Source: an uncultured Bacillota bacterium (lineage in GTDB: Bacteria > Bacillota > Clostridia > Peptostreptococcales > Anaerovoracaceae). Taken from it: DNA of 32,511 bases. The DNA is taken from contig CAMKAM010000003.1 in assembly GCA_946410475.1 (NCBI GenBank), positions 1 through 32,511 on the forward strand, given 5' to 3'. The position numbers were made by a program, and so were the translations under genes. The stretch's first letter is position 1, and every line of letters starts with the position of its first letter. This document shows, piece after piece, positions 10,336-18,674 of this stretch. Below the pieces are notes generated by a model. It was not told where the DNA came from and did not search any database. It worked only from the letters and a program-made list of their open reading frames with translations.

Positions 10336-11075
10336 ATTATGTCCTCCTGCCTGAATATAGGTCCTTCCTTGCATACCCTCGCCGGGCCTTTCGCTGTTTC
10401 GATAGTGCACCCCATGCACGCTCCGAAGCCGCAGGCCATCCTGCCTCCGAGGTCGTACTGGCCGGAAGCCGTTATCTCGCTTACTGCCTTCATCATCGGG
10501 TCGGGCCCGCATACGCAGGCGTAAGCAAGATCGTTCTTTCCTTCTTCCTTCAACTTCTTCATCGCGTCGACGACCGTTCCTTTGACACCGACGCTTCCGT
10601 CCATCGTCGCTATCGTAAGGTCGCAGCCGACAGCCTTGAACTCCTCTGCGAAGAACATCTCTTCTTCATTATTGAAGCCGATGACCACGTGCGGGGCCAT
10701 CCCCGCGTCTGTGAGGATCTTCGCCAGCTGGTAAATAGGCATCGCGCCGGCGCCGCCGCCCGTAAGTATCGCGTGCTTCGGTATCTGCGAAAGATCGAAG
10801 CCGTTTCCGAGCGGGCAGAGGCAGCTGAGAGTATCTCCCGGCTCCATCGCCGCCATCTCAGCAGTTCCCTTGCCCACGATCTTGTATATTATATCGATGC
10901 CCTCAAAGTCGTAGCAGGCTATCGACATCGGTCTTCTCAGGTACAGTCCTTCGATCTTTATGTTCACGAACTGACCAGGGCCGCTGATCCGTGAGGTGTC
11001 TCCTTTGAGCCTCATCAGATATGTGCCTTTACATAGAAGATCGTTTTTTTCTATCGTGAATAATTCATCTTTCAT
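10329..11075 (-). CDS. pyrK: Dihydroorotate dehydrogenase electron-transfer subunit
   Basis: Ferredoxin reductase-like FAD domain (LRRPMSIACYD, AILTGGGAGAMPIYQLAK) and CGFGACMGCTIETAKGPARVCKEGPIF 2Fe-2S motif. Confidence 0.95.
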   Translation of the reverse strand: MKDELFTIEKNDLLCKGTYLMRLKGDTSRISGPGQFVNIKIEGLYLRRPMSIACYDFEGIDIIYKIVGKGTAEMAAMEPGDTLSCLCPLGNGFDLSQIPKHAILTGGGAGAMPIYQLAKILTDAGMAPHVVIGFNNEEEMFFAEEFKAVGCDLTIATMDGSVGVKGTVVDAMKKLKEEGKNDLAYACVCGPDPMMKAVSEITASGQYDLGGRMACGFGACMGCTIETAKGPARVCKEGPIFRQEDIIW

Positions 11076-12282
11076 ATACTATCTTTCCTTCTGTCATCGT
11101 AAGCATTATCCTGCCGCTGACATCCATTCCCTCGAACGGCGTCGACCTTCCCTTGCTCTTCCAGCCCGAAGGATCGATCCTGAACTGCTCTTCGAGATCC
11201 ACGACGGCCAGATCCGCTGCCGCGCCGGCTTCGATCCTTCCGCCCGGCAGGCCGAACCTCTGCGCCGGAGCCGTGCTCATCAGCTTTATCAGTCTCGCGA
11301 CGTCAATGACGCCTCCTTCGACGAGCTGTGTATACATCACCGGGAAGGCGCTCTCAAGACCGAGTATCCCGTTGAGGCTTCCCTTGAAGCCCTTCGATTT
11401 TTCCTCGGCGCTGTGCGGCGCGTGGTCTGTAGCGATCATATCGAGAGTGCCGTCGGCCGCGGCTTCGAGAAGGGCCTCTCTGTCGGCAGCCGTCCTGATC
11501 GGCGGGTTCATCTTGAATCTTCCGTCGTCAGGAAGATTCTCGTTCGAAAAGACCAGATAGTGCGGGGCCGTCTCGAAGGTGACGTCTATGCCCTGCTTTT
11601 TCGCCTCTCTGATGAGGCGGATCGACTCGGCCGAAGATACGTGGCATACGTGGTATGAAGCCCCTGTCTTCTGCGCGAGATCGAGGTCGCGGACTATCTG
11701 CATGTATTCGCTTCTCGGATCTTCAGGCGCGTAGTTCGTGTCCTCGCTGTGGGCAACGATCAGTTTTCCCAGCGCTTTCGCACGCCTCATCGCTTCTTCC
11801 ATCAGCGCACCGTCCTGCACTCCGACCCCGTCATCGGAGAAGGCGCACACATACGGCGCCAGAGCTTCGAGATTGGCGACCTTCTTTCCGTCAGTGATCC
11901 TTCCGTACGGGATGACCCTGCTGTGCGCCCCTATGGACGATCCGAGTTTTTCTATAGCGGCAAGCTGCGGGCGAAGTCCGTCGAGATCGTACGGCGAGGG
12001 CGTGAGGTTCGGCATCGGAAGGACGGCTGAATATCCGCCTGCCGCCGCCGCGAGCGCTCCCGTCTGTATCGTCTCTTTGTACTCCGCACCCGGCTCTCTG
12101 AAATGGACATGGACGTCGATCAACCCCGGTATAACGAAAAAGTTATCGCAATGGATAACTTTTTCGGCTTTTTCTTTTATGTCGGGGCCAATGGCGACTA
12201 TCCTGCCTTCATCCGTCACTACGTCAGCGGAAACGAATCCGTTACCGCAAAATACGCTAGCTCCGGTCAGCATTGTTCTCAT
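11065..12282 (-). CDS. pyrC: Dihydroorotase
   Basis: VIPGLIDVHVHFREPGAEYKETIQTGA...IATDHAPHSAEEK. Start at the third Met of the ORF, preceded by AAGGAG. Confidence 0.95.
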   Translation of the reverse strand: MRTMLTGASVFCGNGFVSADVVTDEGRIVAIGPDIKEKAEKVIHCDNFFVIPGLIDVHVHFREPGAEYKETIQTGALAAAAGGYSAVLPMPNLTPSPYDLDGLRPQLAAIEKLGSSIGAHSRVIPYGRITDGKKVANLEALAPYVCAFSDDGVGVQDGALMEEAMRRAKALGKLIVAHSEDTNYAPEDPRSEYMQIVRDLDLAQKTGASYHVCHVSSAESIRLIREAKKQGIDVTFETAPHYLVFSNENLPDDGRFKMNPPIRTAADREALLEAAADGTLDMIATDHAPHSAEEKSKGFKGSLNGILGLESAFPVMYTQLVEGGVIDVARLIKLMSTAPAQRFGLPGGRIEAGAAADLAVVDLEEQFRIDPSGWKSKGRSTPFEGMDVSGRIMLTMTEGKIVYER

Positions 12283-12306
12283 TGGCATCTCCTTGTTTTT
12301 TTCTAA

Positions 12307-15300
12307 TTACTCAGCATCTTCAGCGTCAGCCTCAGCGATCCTTGCGATCAGCTGACCGCTGTCTACCGACTCGCCTTCCTCGACGCAGAGCTCTTCGACT
12401 ACGCCGCTCATCGTCGCGAGGATGTTCGTCTCCATCTTCATCGCTTCGATTACCGCGATCGGCTCGCCTTCTTCGACCTTCTGGCCTCTGCTTACAAGCA
12501 GCTTGACGATCGTTCCGGAGATGTTAGCGCCTACCTGAGTATCATCGCCTTCGTCAGCGTACAGGATGATGTTCTCTGATCCGATGACTCCGGCCTTCTC
12601 GTCTCTGACGTTGATGACCATGCGTGCGCCGTTGAGTTCGAATACGCAGTCGACAGTACCGTCATTGTTGTGCTCCTTGACTTCGAGGAGTTTGATGACC
12701 CACTCTTTTCCTTCTTCGATCTTGACTTCGCATGTCTCGCCTTCAGCAAGTCCGTGGAAGAAGATGTCGGAACCCATCTTGCGGTAGTCGCCGTCCTTCT
12801 CGAGTTTGTCGAGGTAGTCCTCATAGACCTTCTCGAACAGAGCGTATGACAGGCACTCTTTTTCGTTACCTTCAAGGCCGTGTTCCTTCTGCAGTTTTTC
12901 TTTGACTGCGTCGAAGTCTACAGGCTCGAGCAGTTCGCCCGGTCTGCATGTGATCGGCTTCTTGTCCTTGAGGACGAGCTTCTGGAGTCTCTCCGGGAAG
13001 CCGCCTTCCGGCTGTCCCATCATTCCTTCGAAGAACGATACGATCGAATCCGGGAAGTCTACTCCCTGTGCCTTTTCATATATGTTCTGCGGAGTGAATC
13101 CGTTCTGTACCATGAAGATGGCCATATCGCCTACAGCCTTCGATGACGGCGTTACCTTTACGATGTCGCCGAGCATCTGGTTGACCTCGCGGTACATGTC
13201 TTTGACTTCCTTGAACTTGTGACCGAGTCCGAAGCTCTCTACCTGCGGCTTGAGGTTCGAATACTGTCCGCCAGGAAGTTCATATTTGTATATCTCAGCT
13301 GTCGAAGCTGTGAAGTCTGATTCGAACTTGTTGTATACCGGTCTTACGTCAGCCCAGTAATCCGAGAGAACCTGCAGGTCGTCGAGGTTGAGTCCTGTGT
13401 CTCTGCGGGCGTGTTCGCATGCTGCGACGATGGAGTTCAGCGACGGCTGGCTGGTGAGGCCGGACATGCTGGAGATAGCAGCGTCCGCGATATCCAGGTC
13501 CGCGATAGCAGCAAGTGCTACTGTAGCGACGCCGTTTCCGGATGTGTCGTGAGTATGCAGATGTACCGGTATAGTAAGCTCGTTCTTCAGAGCTGTGATG
13601 AGCTCTCTTGCGGCTACAGGTCTCAGCAGTCCGGACATGTCCTTGATGCCGAGGATGTGAGCGCCTCTCTTCTCGAGCTCCTTAGCCATCTTGACATAGT
13701 AGTCAAGAGTGTACTTCGTCTTTGTCGGGTCGAGGATGTCGCCTGTGTAGCAGATGCATGCCTCAGCGACCTTGCCCTGGTTGAGGACTTCGTCGAGAGC
13801 GACCTCCATGCCCTGGATCCAGTTCAGCGAGTCGAAGATCCTGAATACGTCGATGCCGCTCTTGGCCGACTGCTTGACGAATCTTCTGATGACGTTGTCC
13901 GGATAGTTCTTGTATCCTACGCCGTTAGCTCCTCTGAGAAGCATCTGGAACAGAATGTTCGGGATCTTAGCTCTGAGCGTTTCGAGTCTCTCCCACGGAT
14001 CCTCGCCGAGGAACCTGATCGATGTGTCGAACGTAGCTCCGCCCCACATCTCGAGTGAGAAGAGGTCTCTGCCGTAGTAAGCGACTCCCGGCGCGATCTT
14101 TTCCATGTCTACCGTACGAACACGTGTAGCCATCAGCGACTGCTGAGCGTCACGCATCGTAGTATCCGTCATGAGCAGTCCCTTCTGCTCGAGGATCCAC
14201 TTCGAAAGAGCTTCAGGGCCTCTCTCATCGAGGATCTGCTTCGTTCCTCTGAGCTTGGCGATCTCTTCCTGCGGGATCTTCGGGAATACAGGTACGTTGA
14301 ACTCCGGTTTTTCTCCTCTTGTCTCGTTGACGTATTTGTTAGCGAGGAACTTGAGGATACGGGTCTCTTCGTCCTTCTTCTGTGCTATATTGAACAGCTC
14401 CGGATTGTCTCCGATGAAGCCTGTGTTGCAGTTTCCTTCTTTGAACGTCTTGTGGTTCAGTACGTTGATCAGGAAGTTGGCGTTCGTTTTGACACCCTTG
14501 ATCTGAGTTTCTCTCAGGGCTCTGATCGCCTTTCTTCTTGTATCTTCGAACGTTCTTGCGTGAGCCGTCAGTTTGACGAGCAGGCTGTCGTAGTACGGTG
14601 TGATCTCAGCGCCCGAGTAGCAGTTGCCTGCGTCGAGTCTGATACCGAATCCGGCAGCGCTCCTATATACTTCGATAGTACCGTAGTCCGGTGCGAATCC
14701 GTTCTGCGGGTCCTCTGTCGTGATACGGCACTGGATAGCATATCCGTTCGTTTTGATCTCATCCTGCTTGAGGTTGAGCTGCGGTGAGTCGAGTCTGTAA
14801 CCCTGAGCGATCATGATCTGAGCCTGAACGAGGTCGATGTCAGTTACGAGCTCTGTTACTGTGTGCTCTACCTGGATACGCGGGTTCATCTCGATGAAGT
14901 AGTGGTTGCCTTCGTTGTCGAAGAGGAACTCTACCGTACCTGCTCCGCGGTAGTCTACCGCATGAGCGATCTTCAGAGCATCATTGCAGATGTCCTGTCT
15001 CTGCTCTTCCGTAAGGCAAAGCGACGGTGTGAACTCGATTACCTTCTGATATCTTCTCTGTACAGAGCAGTCTCTCTCGTAGAGGTGTACGATGTTGCCG
15101 TATTTGTCTCCGAGGACCTGTACTTCGATGTGCTTCGGTTTGTCGAGGTATTTCTCGATGAATATATCGTCGATGCCGAAAGCCTTCTTGGCTTCGCTCT
15201 GAGCGCTGTGGAACTCTTCTACGAGTCTCTCCGGCGTGTTGACGATCCTCATGCCTCTTCCGCCGCCGCCGGCAGCAGCCTTCAGCATTACAGGATATCC

Positions 15301-15774
15301 CGCCTTCTCAGCGAACTCAATGGCTTCTTCTTCTGATTTGATCGCCTCTTCAACGCCCGGGATAGTCTGGACATTGACGCTCTTGGCTACGATCTTGGAC
15401 TGGATCTTGTCACCGAGGCTGTGCATCATGTCCGCTGTCGGTCCGATGAACTCGATACCGGCGTCAGCGCAGGCCTGTGCGAAGTCCGGGTTCTCCGAAA
15501 GGAGTCCGTATCCGGGGTGGATCGCATCTACGCCCTTGGCTACAGCCAGGTCGACGATCTCCTGGATGGAAAGGTAAGCGTCTACAGGCGACTTGCCTTT
15601 GCCGATCTGATACGATTCGTCGGCTTTTGTTCTGAAGCTTGCGTTCTTATCCTCTTCCGAATAGATGGCGACGCTCCTGATGCCGAGCTCTCTGCAAGCT
15701 CTGATGATCCTTGTTGCGATCTCGCCTCTGTTCGCGACAAGGACTCTTTTGAAAGTTTTTATCTCTTCCTTCAT
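12307..15774 (-). CDS. pyc: Pyruvate carboxylase (single polypeptide)
   Basis: Biotin carboxylase domain (KRVLVANRGEIATRIIRACRELGI), carboxyltransferase domain (LLMTDTTMRDAQQSLMATRVRT), C-terminal BCCP (VIEAMKMETNI). Likely start ATG 15774 after AAAGGAG; ORF track starts at 15807. Confidence 0.96.
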   Translation of the reverse strand: MKEEIKTFKRVLVANRGEIATRIIRACRELGIRSVAIYSEEDKNASFRTKADESYQIGKGKSPVDAYLSIQEIVDLAVAKGVDAIHPGYGLLSENPDFAQACADAGIEFIGPTADMMHSLGDKIQSKIVAKSVNVQTIPGVEEAIKSEEEAIEFAEKAGYPVMLKAAAGGGGRGMRIVNTPERLVEEFHSAQSEAKKAFGIDDIFIEKYLDKPKHIEVQVLGDKYGNIVHLYERDCSVQRRYQKVIEFTPSLCLTEEQRQDICNDALKIAHAVDYRGAGTVEFLFDNEGNHYFIEMNPRIQVEHTVTELVTDIDLVQAQIMIAQGYRLDSPQLNLKQDEIKTNGYAIQCRITTEDPQNGFAPDYGTIEVYRSAAGFGIRLDAGNCYSGAEITPYYDSLLVKLTAHARTFEDTRRKAIRALRETQIKGVKTNANFLINVLNHKTFKEGNCNTGFIGDNPELFNIAQKKDEETRILKFLANKYVNETRGEKPEFNVPVFPKIPQEEIAKLRGTKQILDERGPEALSKWILEQKGLLMTDTTMRDAQQSLMATRVRTVDMEKIAPGVAYYGRDLFSLEMWGGATFDTSIRFLGEDPWERLETLRAKIPNILFQMLLRGANGVGYKNYPDNVIRRFVKQSAKSGIDVFRIFDSLNWIQGMEVALDEVLNQGKVAEACICYTGDILDPTKTKYTLDYYVKMAKELEKRGAHILGIKDMSGLLRPVAARELITALKNELTIPVHLHTHDTSGNGVATVALAAIADLDIADAAISSMSGLTSQPSLNSIVAACEHARRDTGLNLDDLQVLSDYWADVRPVYNKFESDFTASTAEIYKYELPGGQYSNLKPQVESFGLGHKFKEVKDMYREVNQMLGDIVKVTPSSKAVGDMAIFMVQNGFTPQNIYEKAQGVDFPDSIVSFFEGMMGQPEGGFPERLQKLVLKDKKPITCRPGELLEPVDFDAVKEKLQKEHGLEGNEKECLSYALFEKVYEDYLDKLEKDGDYRKMGSDIFFHGLAEGETCEVKIEEGKEWVIKLLEVKEHNNDGTVDCVFELNGARMVINVRDEKAGVIGSENIILYADEGDDTQVGANISGTIVKLLVSRGQKVEEGEPIAVIEAMKMETNILATMSGVVEELCVEEGESVDSGQLIARIAEADAEDAE

Positions 15775-15831
15775 CGTTTCTGCTCCTTTTTTTGCTCTAC
15801 TATCCATCAGTGATACACTGGGAAAATGATA

Positions 15832-16821
15832 TCACGAATACCGTTCTCCCGCAACACTAAAATACTGTTTCACAAATCGTGAAACCGCTTCAAAATACCC
15901 ATTTTCATCGGTTTTTTTCGACTGACAATGGCCGGCGTTTTCCACCGTGTATGAATCCTTTTCCGCACCGGCAGATTTGTACAACTTTTTGTGCATTTTA
16001 TACGGCACGAAATCATCGGCTTCCCCATGTATGAAGAGTATCGGCACGGAAGAATCCCTCACCTGGCGCACCGCGTTGCCGTCTTTTCTGATGCTGTATC
16101 CGCAGAAGATCCTCGTCCAGAGGCTCATCGCGTTCAGGAGCGGGAACGACGGGATGCCGAACCGCTTCTTCGTCTGGTATTTCAGTTCTTCTTTTATCGA
16201 GGTGTATCCGCAGTCTTCCACTATGCACCTGACCTGCTTCGGCAGATCGTGGCCGGAAGCCATCATCACTGTCGCCCCTCCCATGGATATGCCGAACAGG
16301 AGAACGCCGATGTCCTCGCCGTAATGCTCTGCCAGCCAGTCCGTCCAGTCGAGCACGTCGAAGCTGTCGTGCCAGCCCATGCCTCTGTATGTGCCGGCGC
16401 TGTCGCCGTGGCCCCTGAGGTCGACCGACAGAGTGCTGAATCCCATGTCATAGAAAAGCTTTGAGTATTCTCCCATAGAGGAAGCATCGGTAGTGTATCC
16501 GTGGCAGACCACCGCCCACTGCTTGTTGACGGCGGCGCCGCTTTCAGCAGCTTCTTCGCTTACTTCGGCATCATGGTCCCGCTCAACTTTTATGCCATGG
16601 AGCAGGAGGCCGTCCTCCGACTGCATATACACGTCCTCGAGCCTTCCCTCTTCACGCATCTCATCATAAAAAGAAGTGTCGGCGGGCTCCCTCGATATCA
16701 CCTTGCCGCGCATCCTCCTGAAGACGCTGTCGGAACGGATCACGGTATCGAAAAAGTAGTACCCCGCACCGAGGACAGCCGCTGTCAGTATTAGTATTAT
16801 CTGCAGTATCAATATAGGCAT
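15832..16821 (-). CDS. Alpha/beta hydrolase, N-terminally membrane-anchored
   Basis: N-terminal hydrophobic segment; VVCHGYTTDASSM, DLRGHGDSAG, FGISMGGATVMMASG nucleophile elbow, VPILFIHGEADDFVPY, NAGHCQS. Confidence 0.88.
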   Translation of the reverse strand: MPILILQIILILTAAVLGAGYYFFDTVIRSDSVFRRMRGKVISREPADTSFYDEMREEGRLEDVYMQSEDGLLLHGIKVERDHDAEVSEEAAESGAAVNKQWAVVCHGYTTDASSMGEYSKLFYDMGFSTLSVDLRGHGDSAGTYRGMGWHDSFDVLDWTDWLAEHYGEDIGVLLFGISMGGATVMMASGHDLPKQVRCIVEDCGYTSIKEELKYQTKKRFGIPSFPLLNAMSLWTRIFCGYSIRKDGNAVRQVRDSSVPILFIHGEADDFVPYKMHKKLYKSAGAEKDSYTVENAGHCQSKKTDENGYFEAVSRFVKQYFSVAGERYS

Positions 16822-16847
16822 ATGGACCTTGTCTCCTTTTCCCTCTA

Positions 16848-16876
16848 ATCATATACCATCGACGGCTTTATGACAA
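16848..16876 (-). promoter_or_regulatory. Sigma-A-type promoter for the alpha/beta hydrolase gene
   Basis: Minus strand TTGTCA, 17-nt spacer, TATGAT, about 27 nt upstream of the start codon. Confidence 0.65.
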
Positions 16877-16890
16877 AAGTTAAGCAAACA

Positions 16891-16921
16891 AAAGCATCTG
16901 CTTTGGGGAAGCAGATGTTTT
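16891..16921. terminator. Strong hairpin with A/T tracts in intergenic region
   Basis: AAAGCATCTGCTT TGGGG AAGCAGATGTTTT; 9-bp perfect core plus A/T flank. Confidence 0.6.
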
Positions 16922-16999
16922 CGTGTCAAGATATCATATTTGTTTGGATCGAATCGGTTAGCATTGTCTAACTCCACGGTTAATTTACACTAACTAAAA

Positions 17000-17031
17000 A
17001 GAAAATGCAAGTACTTTTTTGCATTTTCTTA
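17000..17031 (-). terminator. Terminator-like hairpin downstream of the thioesterase gene
   Basis: Perfect 12-bp stem AAGAAAATGCAA / TTGCATTTTCTT followed on the minus strand by TTTAG. Confidence 0.7.
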
Positions 17032-17094
17032 AACTTTTTTTGACTTTCTCTTTCGACTTCCCGTTCAGATCATAACGGATCATATCCGGATCTG

Positions 17095-17496
17095 CTAAAC
17101 TGCGCGGTATCCTGTCGCGGTCACACGGGCCACGAAAGTCCCCTCATCGTCGGTGACCTTCGTCTCGCAGAATCTCAGGCGGCCGCCGTCGCGGACGAAT
17201 TCTGCTTCGGCGTACAATACGGATCCTTTTACTCTGTTGTAGAAACTGATGGAGCTGTCAGCCGTCACAGTGCCGAACTCTTCCAGGTTCGCGGCAACAG
17301 CGAATGCGAAATCGGCAAGAGTATATATGACGCCGCCCATGACCTCTCCGTGACCGTTTCTGTGACTGTCATCGATCTTCAGGCTTACTTTCGCGCGTCC
17401 GGGCTCGGCCGATTCTATCTCACAGCCGAGCGTATCGACTTCGAATGTGCATACTGAAAAACGTTCTTTCAGCTGTTCTTTAGTGAGCTTACTCAA
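17095..17496 (-). CDS. PaaI-family (hotdog-fold) thioesterase
   Basis: RNGHGEVMGGVIYTLADFAFAVAAN...SSISFYNRVKGSVLYAEAEFVRDGGRL hotdog thioesterase pattern. Confidence 0.87.
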   Translation of the reverse strand: MSKLTKEQLKERFSVCTFEVDTLGCEIESAEPGRAKVSLKIDDSHRNGHGEVMGGVIYTLADFAFAVAANLEEFGTVTADSSISFYNRVKGSVLYAEAEFVRDGGRLRFCETKVTDDEGTFVARVTATGYRAV

Positions 17497-18382
17497 TTCC
17501 GGTCACTTCTTTCTCTTTCTTTCCGAGTGTGATGAACGATGCGGTGATCAGCATCGCGATCCCTATTATCGTGTTCCAGTACACGCTCTCGCCCAGTATC
17601 AGGACTGCAAGCACCGGGGCGATAGCAGGCTTGATGAAAAATGCGATCGATCCCGTCGATGCGTCCGAGTAACGGATCGCGAGGAAATAGAATGCGTATC
17701 CGAGTCCCGTGACGAAAATGCCGACGAAAAGGACGACGAGTATGTTTTCGCTTACCCCTTCAAGAAGCGGTCTTCTCATGACCAGGATCTCGACAAGCAG
17801 GACAGCACATCCCATGAAGAACCCGAGGCAGGTCTGGCAGAACGTGCCGACGCGCTCGATGCTCTGTCTGCCCATCACGGTGTAAGCAGCAAAGGTGATC
17901 GCGGCAACGATCATAGACACTATCCCTTTGATCGTGTTCCCGTCCTGGATGTCCCACGGTCTTATCATGAGGATCATCGCCGCAAGTCCGATGAAGAACG
18001 CAAGCGTCTTTCTTCTGTTCATCTTTTCAGATGTGAATATGTGTGCGATCACCATCGTGAACAGAGGGTTCATGCAGATGAGGCTCGCCGCCGTTGCGGC
18101 ATTGCAGTTCTCGACTCCGATCTGGAAGCACACCATGCTGACCGGCAGGCCCATAGTCCCCGTCAGGAATATCCACGCCATATCCTTTGCGGAAGGCAGC
18201 CCCCTGCCGCGTCTTTCGTGGATGGCGAACGGCAGCAGCATGATCGCTCCGATAAGGAAACGTAAAAATGTGAGCTGGAGCGAATCGAGCTCCGCGCCAC
18301 CTATTTTCAATGCGACTTCCATGGTGCCGAACAGAAATGCTGTCAGGCATACGAACAATACTACTTTCTTCAACACGTCCAC
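17489..18382 (-). CDS. EamA/DMT-family transporter
   Basis: About ten hydrophobic segments in two EamA repeats (FGTMEVALKIGG...; FFIKPAIAPVLAVLILGES). Overlaps the thioesterase start. Confidence 0.88.
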   Translation of the reverse strand: MDVLKKVVLFVCLTAFLFGTMEVALKIGGAELDSLQLTFLRFLIGAIMLLPFAIHERRGRGLPSAKDMAWIFLTGTMGLPVSMVCFQIGVENCNAATAASLICMNPLFTMVIAHIFTSEKMNRRKTLAFFIGLAAMILMIRPWDIQDGNTIKGIVSMIVAAITFAAYTVMGRQSIERVGTFCQTCLGFFMGCAVLLVEILVMRRPLLEGVSENILVVLFVGIFVTGLGYAFYFLAIRYSDASTGSIAFFIKPAIAPVLAVLILGESVYWNTIIGIAMLITASFITLGKKEKEVTGIE

Positions 18383-18415
18383 CTTTCCGATCCTATGATG
18401 TCATTTCAAAAATGG

Positions 18416-18444
18416 ATTATATATCCGATGATGAAATAAAACAA
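18416..18444 (-). promoter_or_regulatory. Sigma-A-type promoter for the EamA-thioesterase unit
   Basis: Minus strand TTGTTT, 17-nt spacer, TATAAT. Confidence 0.65.
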
Positions 18445-18479
18445 CACCCGCCGGTCGGCAATCGCGGACGTCCCTAGCG

Positions 18480-18524
18480 AAAAATCCGCCTGCGACTCTC
18501 GCTTCGCGAATCGTCGGGCGGATT
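18480..18524 (-). terminator. Rho-independent terminator of tRNA-Ser
   Basis: Minus strand AATCCGCC ... GGCGGATT stem with internal TCGCGAAGCGA sub-helix followed by TTTT. Confidence 0.75.
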
Positions 18525-18528
18525 GTTT

Positions 18529-18617
18529 TGGCGGAGAAGGTGGGATTCGAACCCACGGTACCTTGCGGTACACCGCATTTCGAGTGCGGCTCGTTATGAC
18601 CACTTCGATACTTCTCC
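18529..18617 (-). tRNA. tRNA-Ser (anticodon CGA), CCA encoded
   Basis: GGAGAAGTATCGAAGTGGTCATAACGAGCCGCACTCGAAATGCGGTGTACCGCAAGGTACCGTGGGTTCGAATCCCACCTTCTCCGCCA; long variable arm, anticodon loop CTCGAAA. Confidence 0.96.
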
Positions 18618-18630
18618 ATGCGCAAGGATT

Positions 18631-18659
18631 AGTATAACCGAAATCGCCTCGCTCCGCAA
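18631..18659 (-). promoter_or_regulatory. Promoter for tRNA-Ser
   Basis: Minus strand TTGCGG, 17-nt spacer, TATACT, immediately upstream of the tRNA. Confidence 0.6.
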
Positions 18660-18674
18660 CCATTATTTTTCTGC

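Noticed and set aside
8653-10524. 623-aa plus-strand ORF
   Set aside because: Antisense to pyrF and pyrD, which have unambiguous family motifs. Low-complexity Arg/His/Leu-rich translation and no RBS: an antisense shadow ORF.
11738-15813. Multiple plus-strand ORFs of 80-215 aa across pyrC and pyc
   Set aside because: All antisense to clearly assigned genes; no domain signals.
18480-18674. tRNA-Ser as a possible integration site of a mobile element
   Set aside because: No integrase, direct repeat of the tRNA 3' end, or foreign cargo seen on either side.
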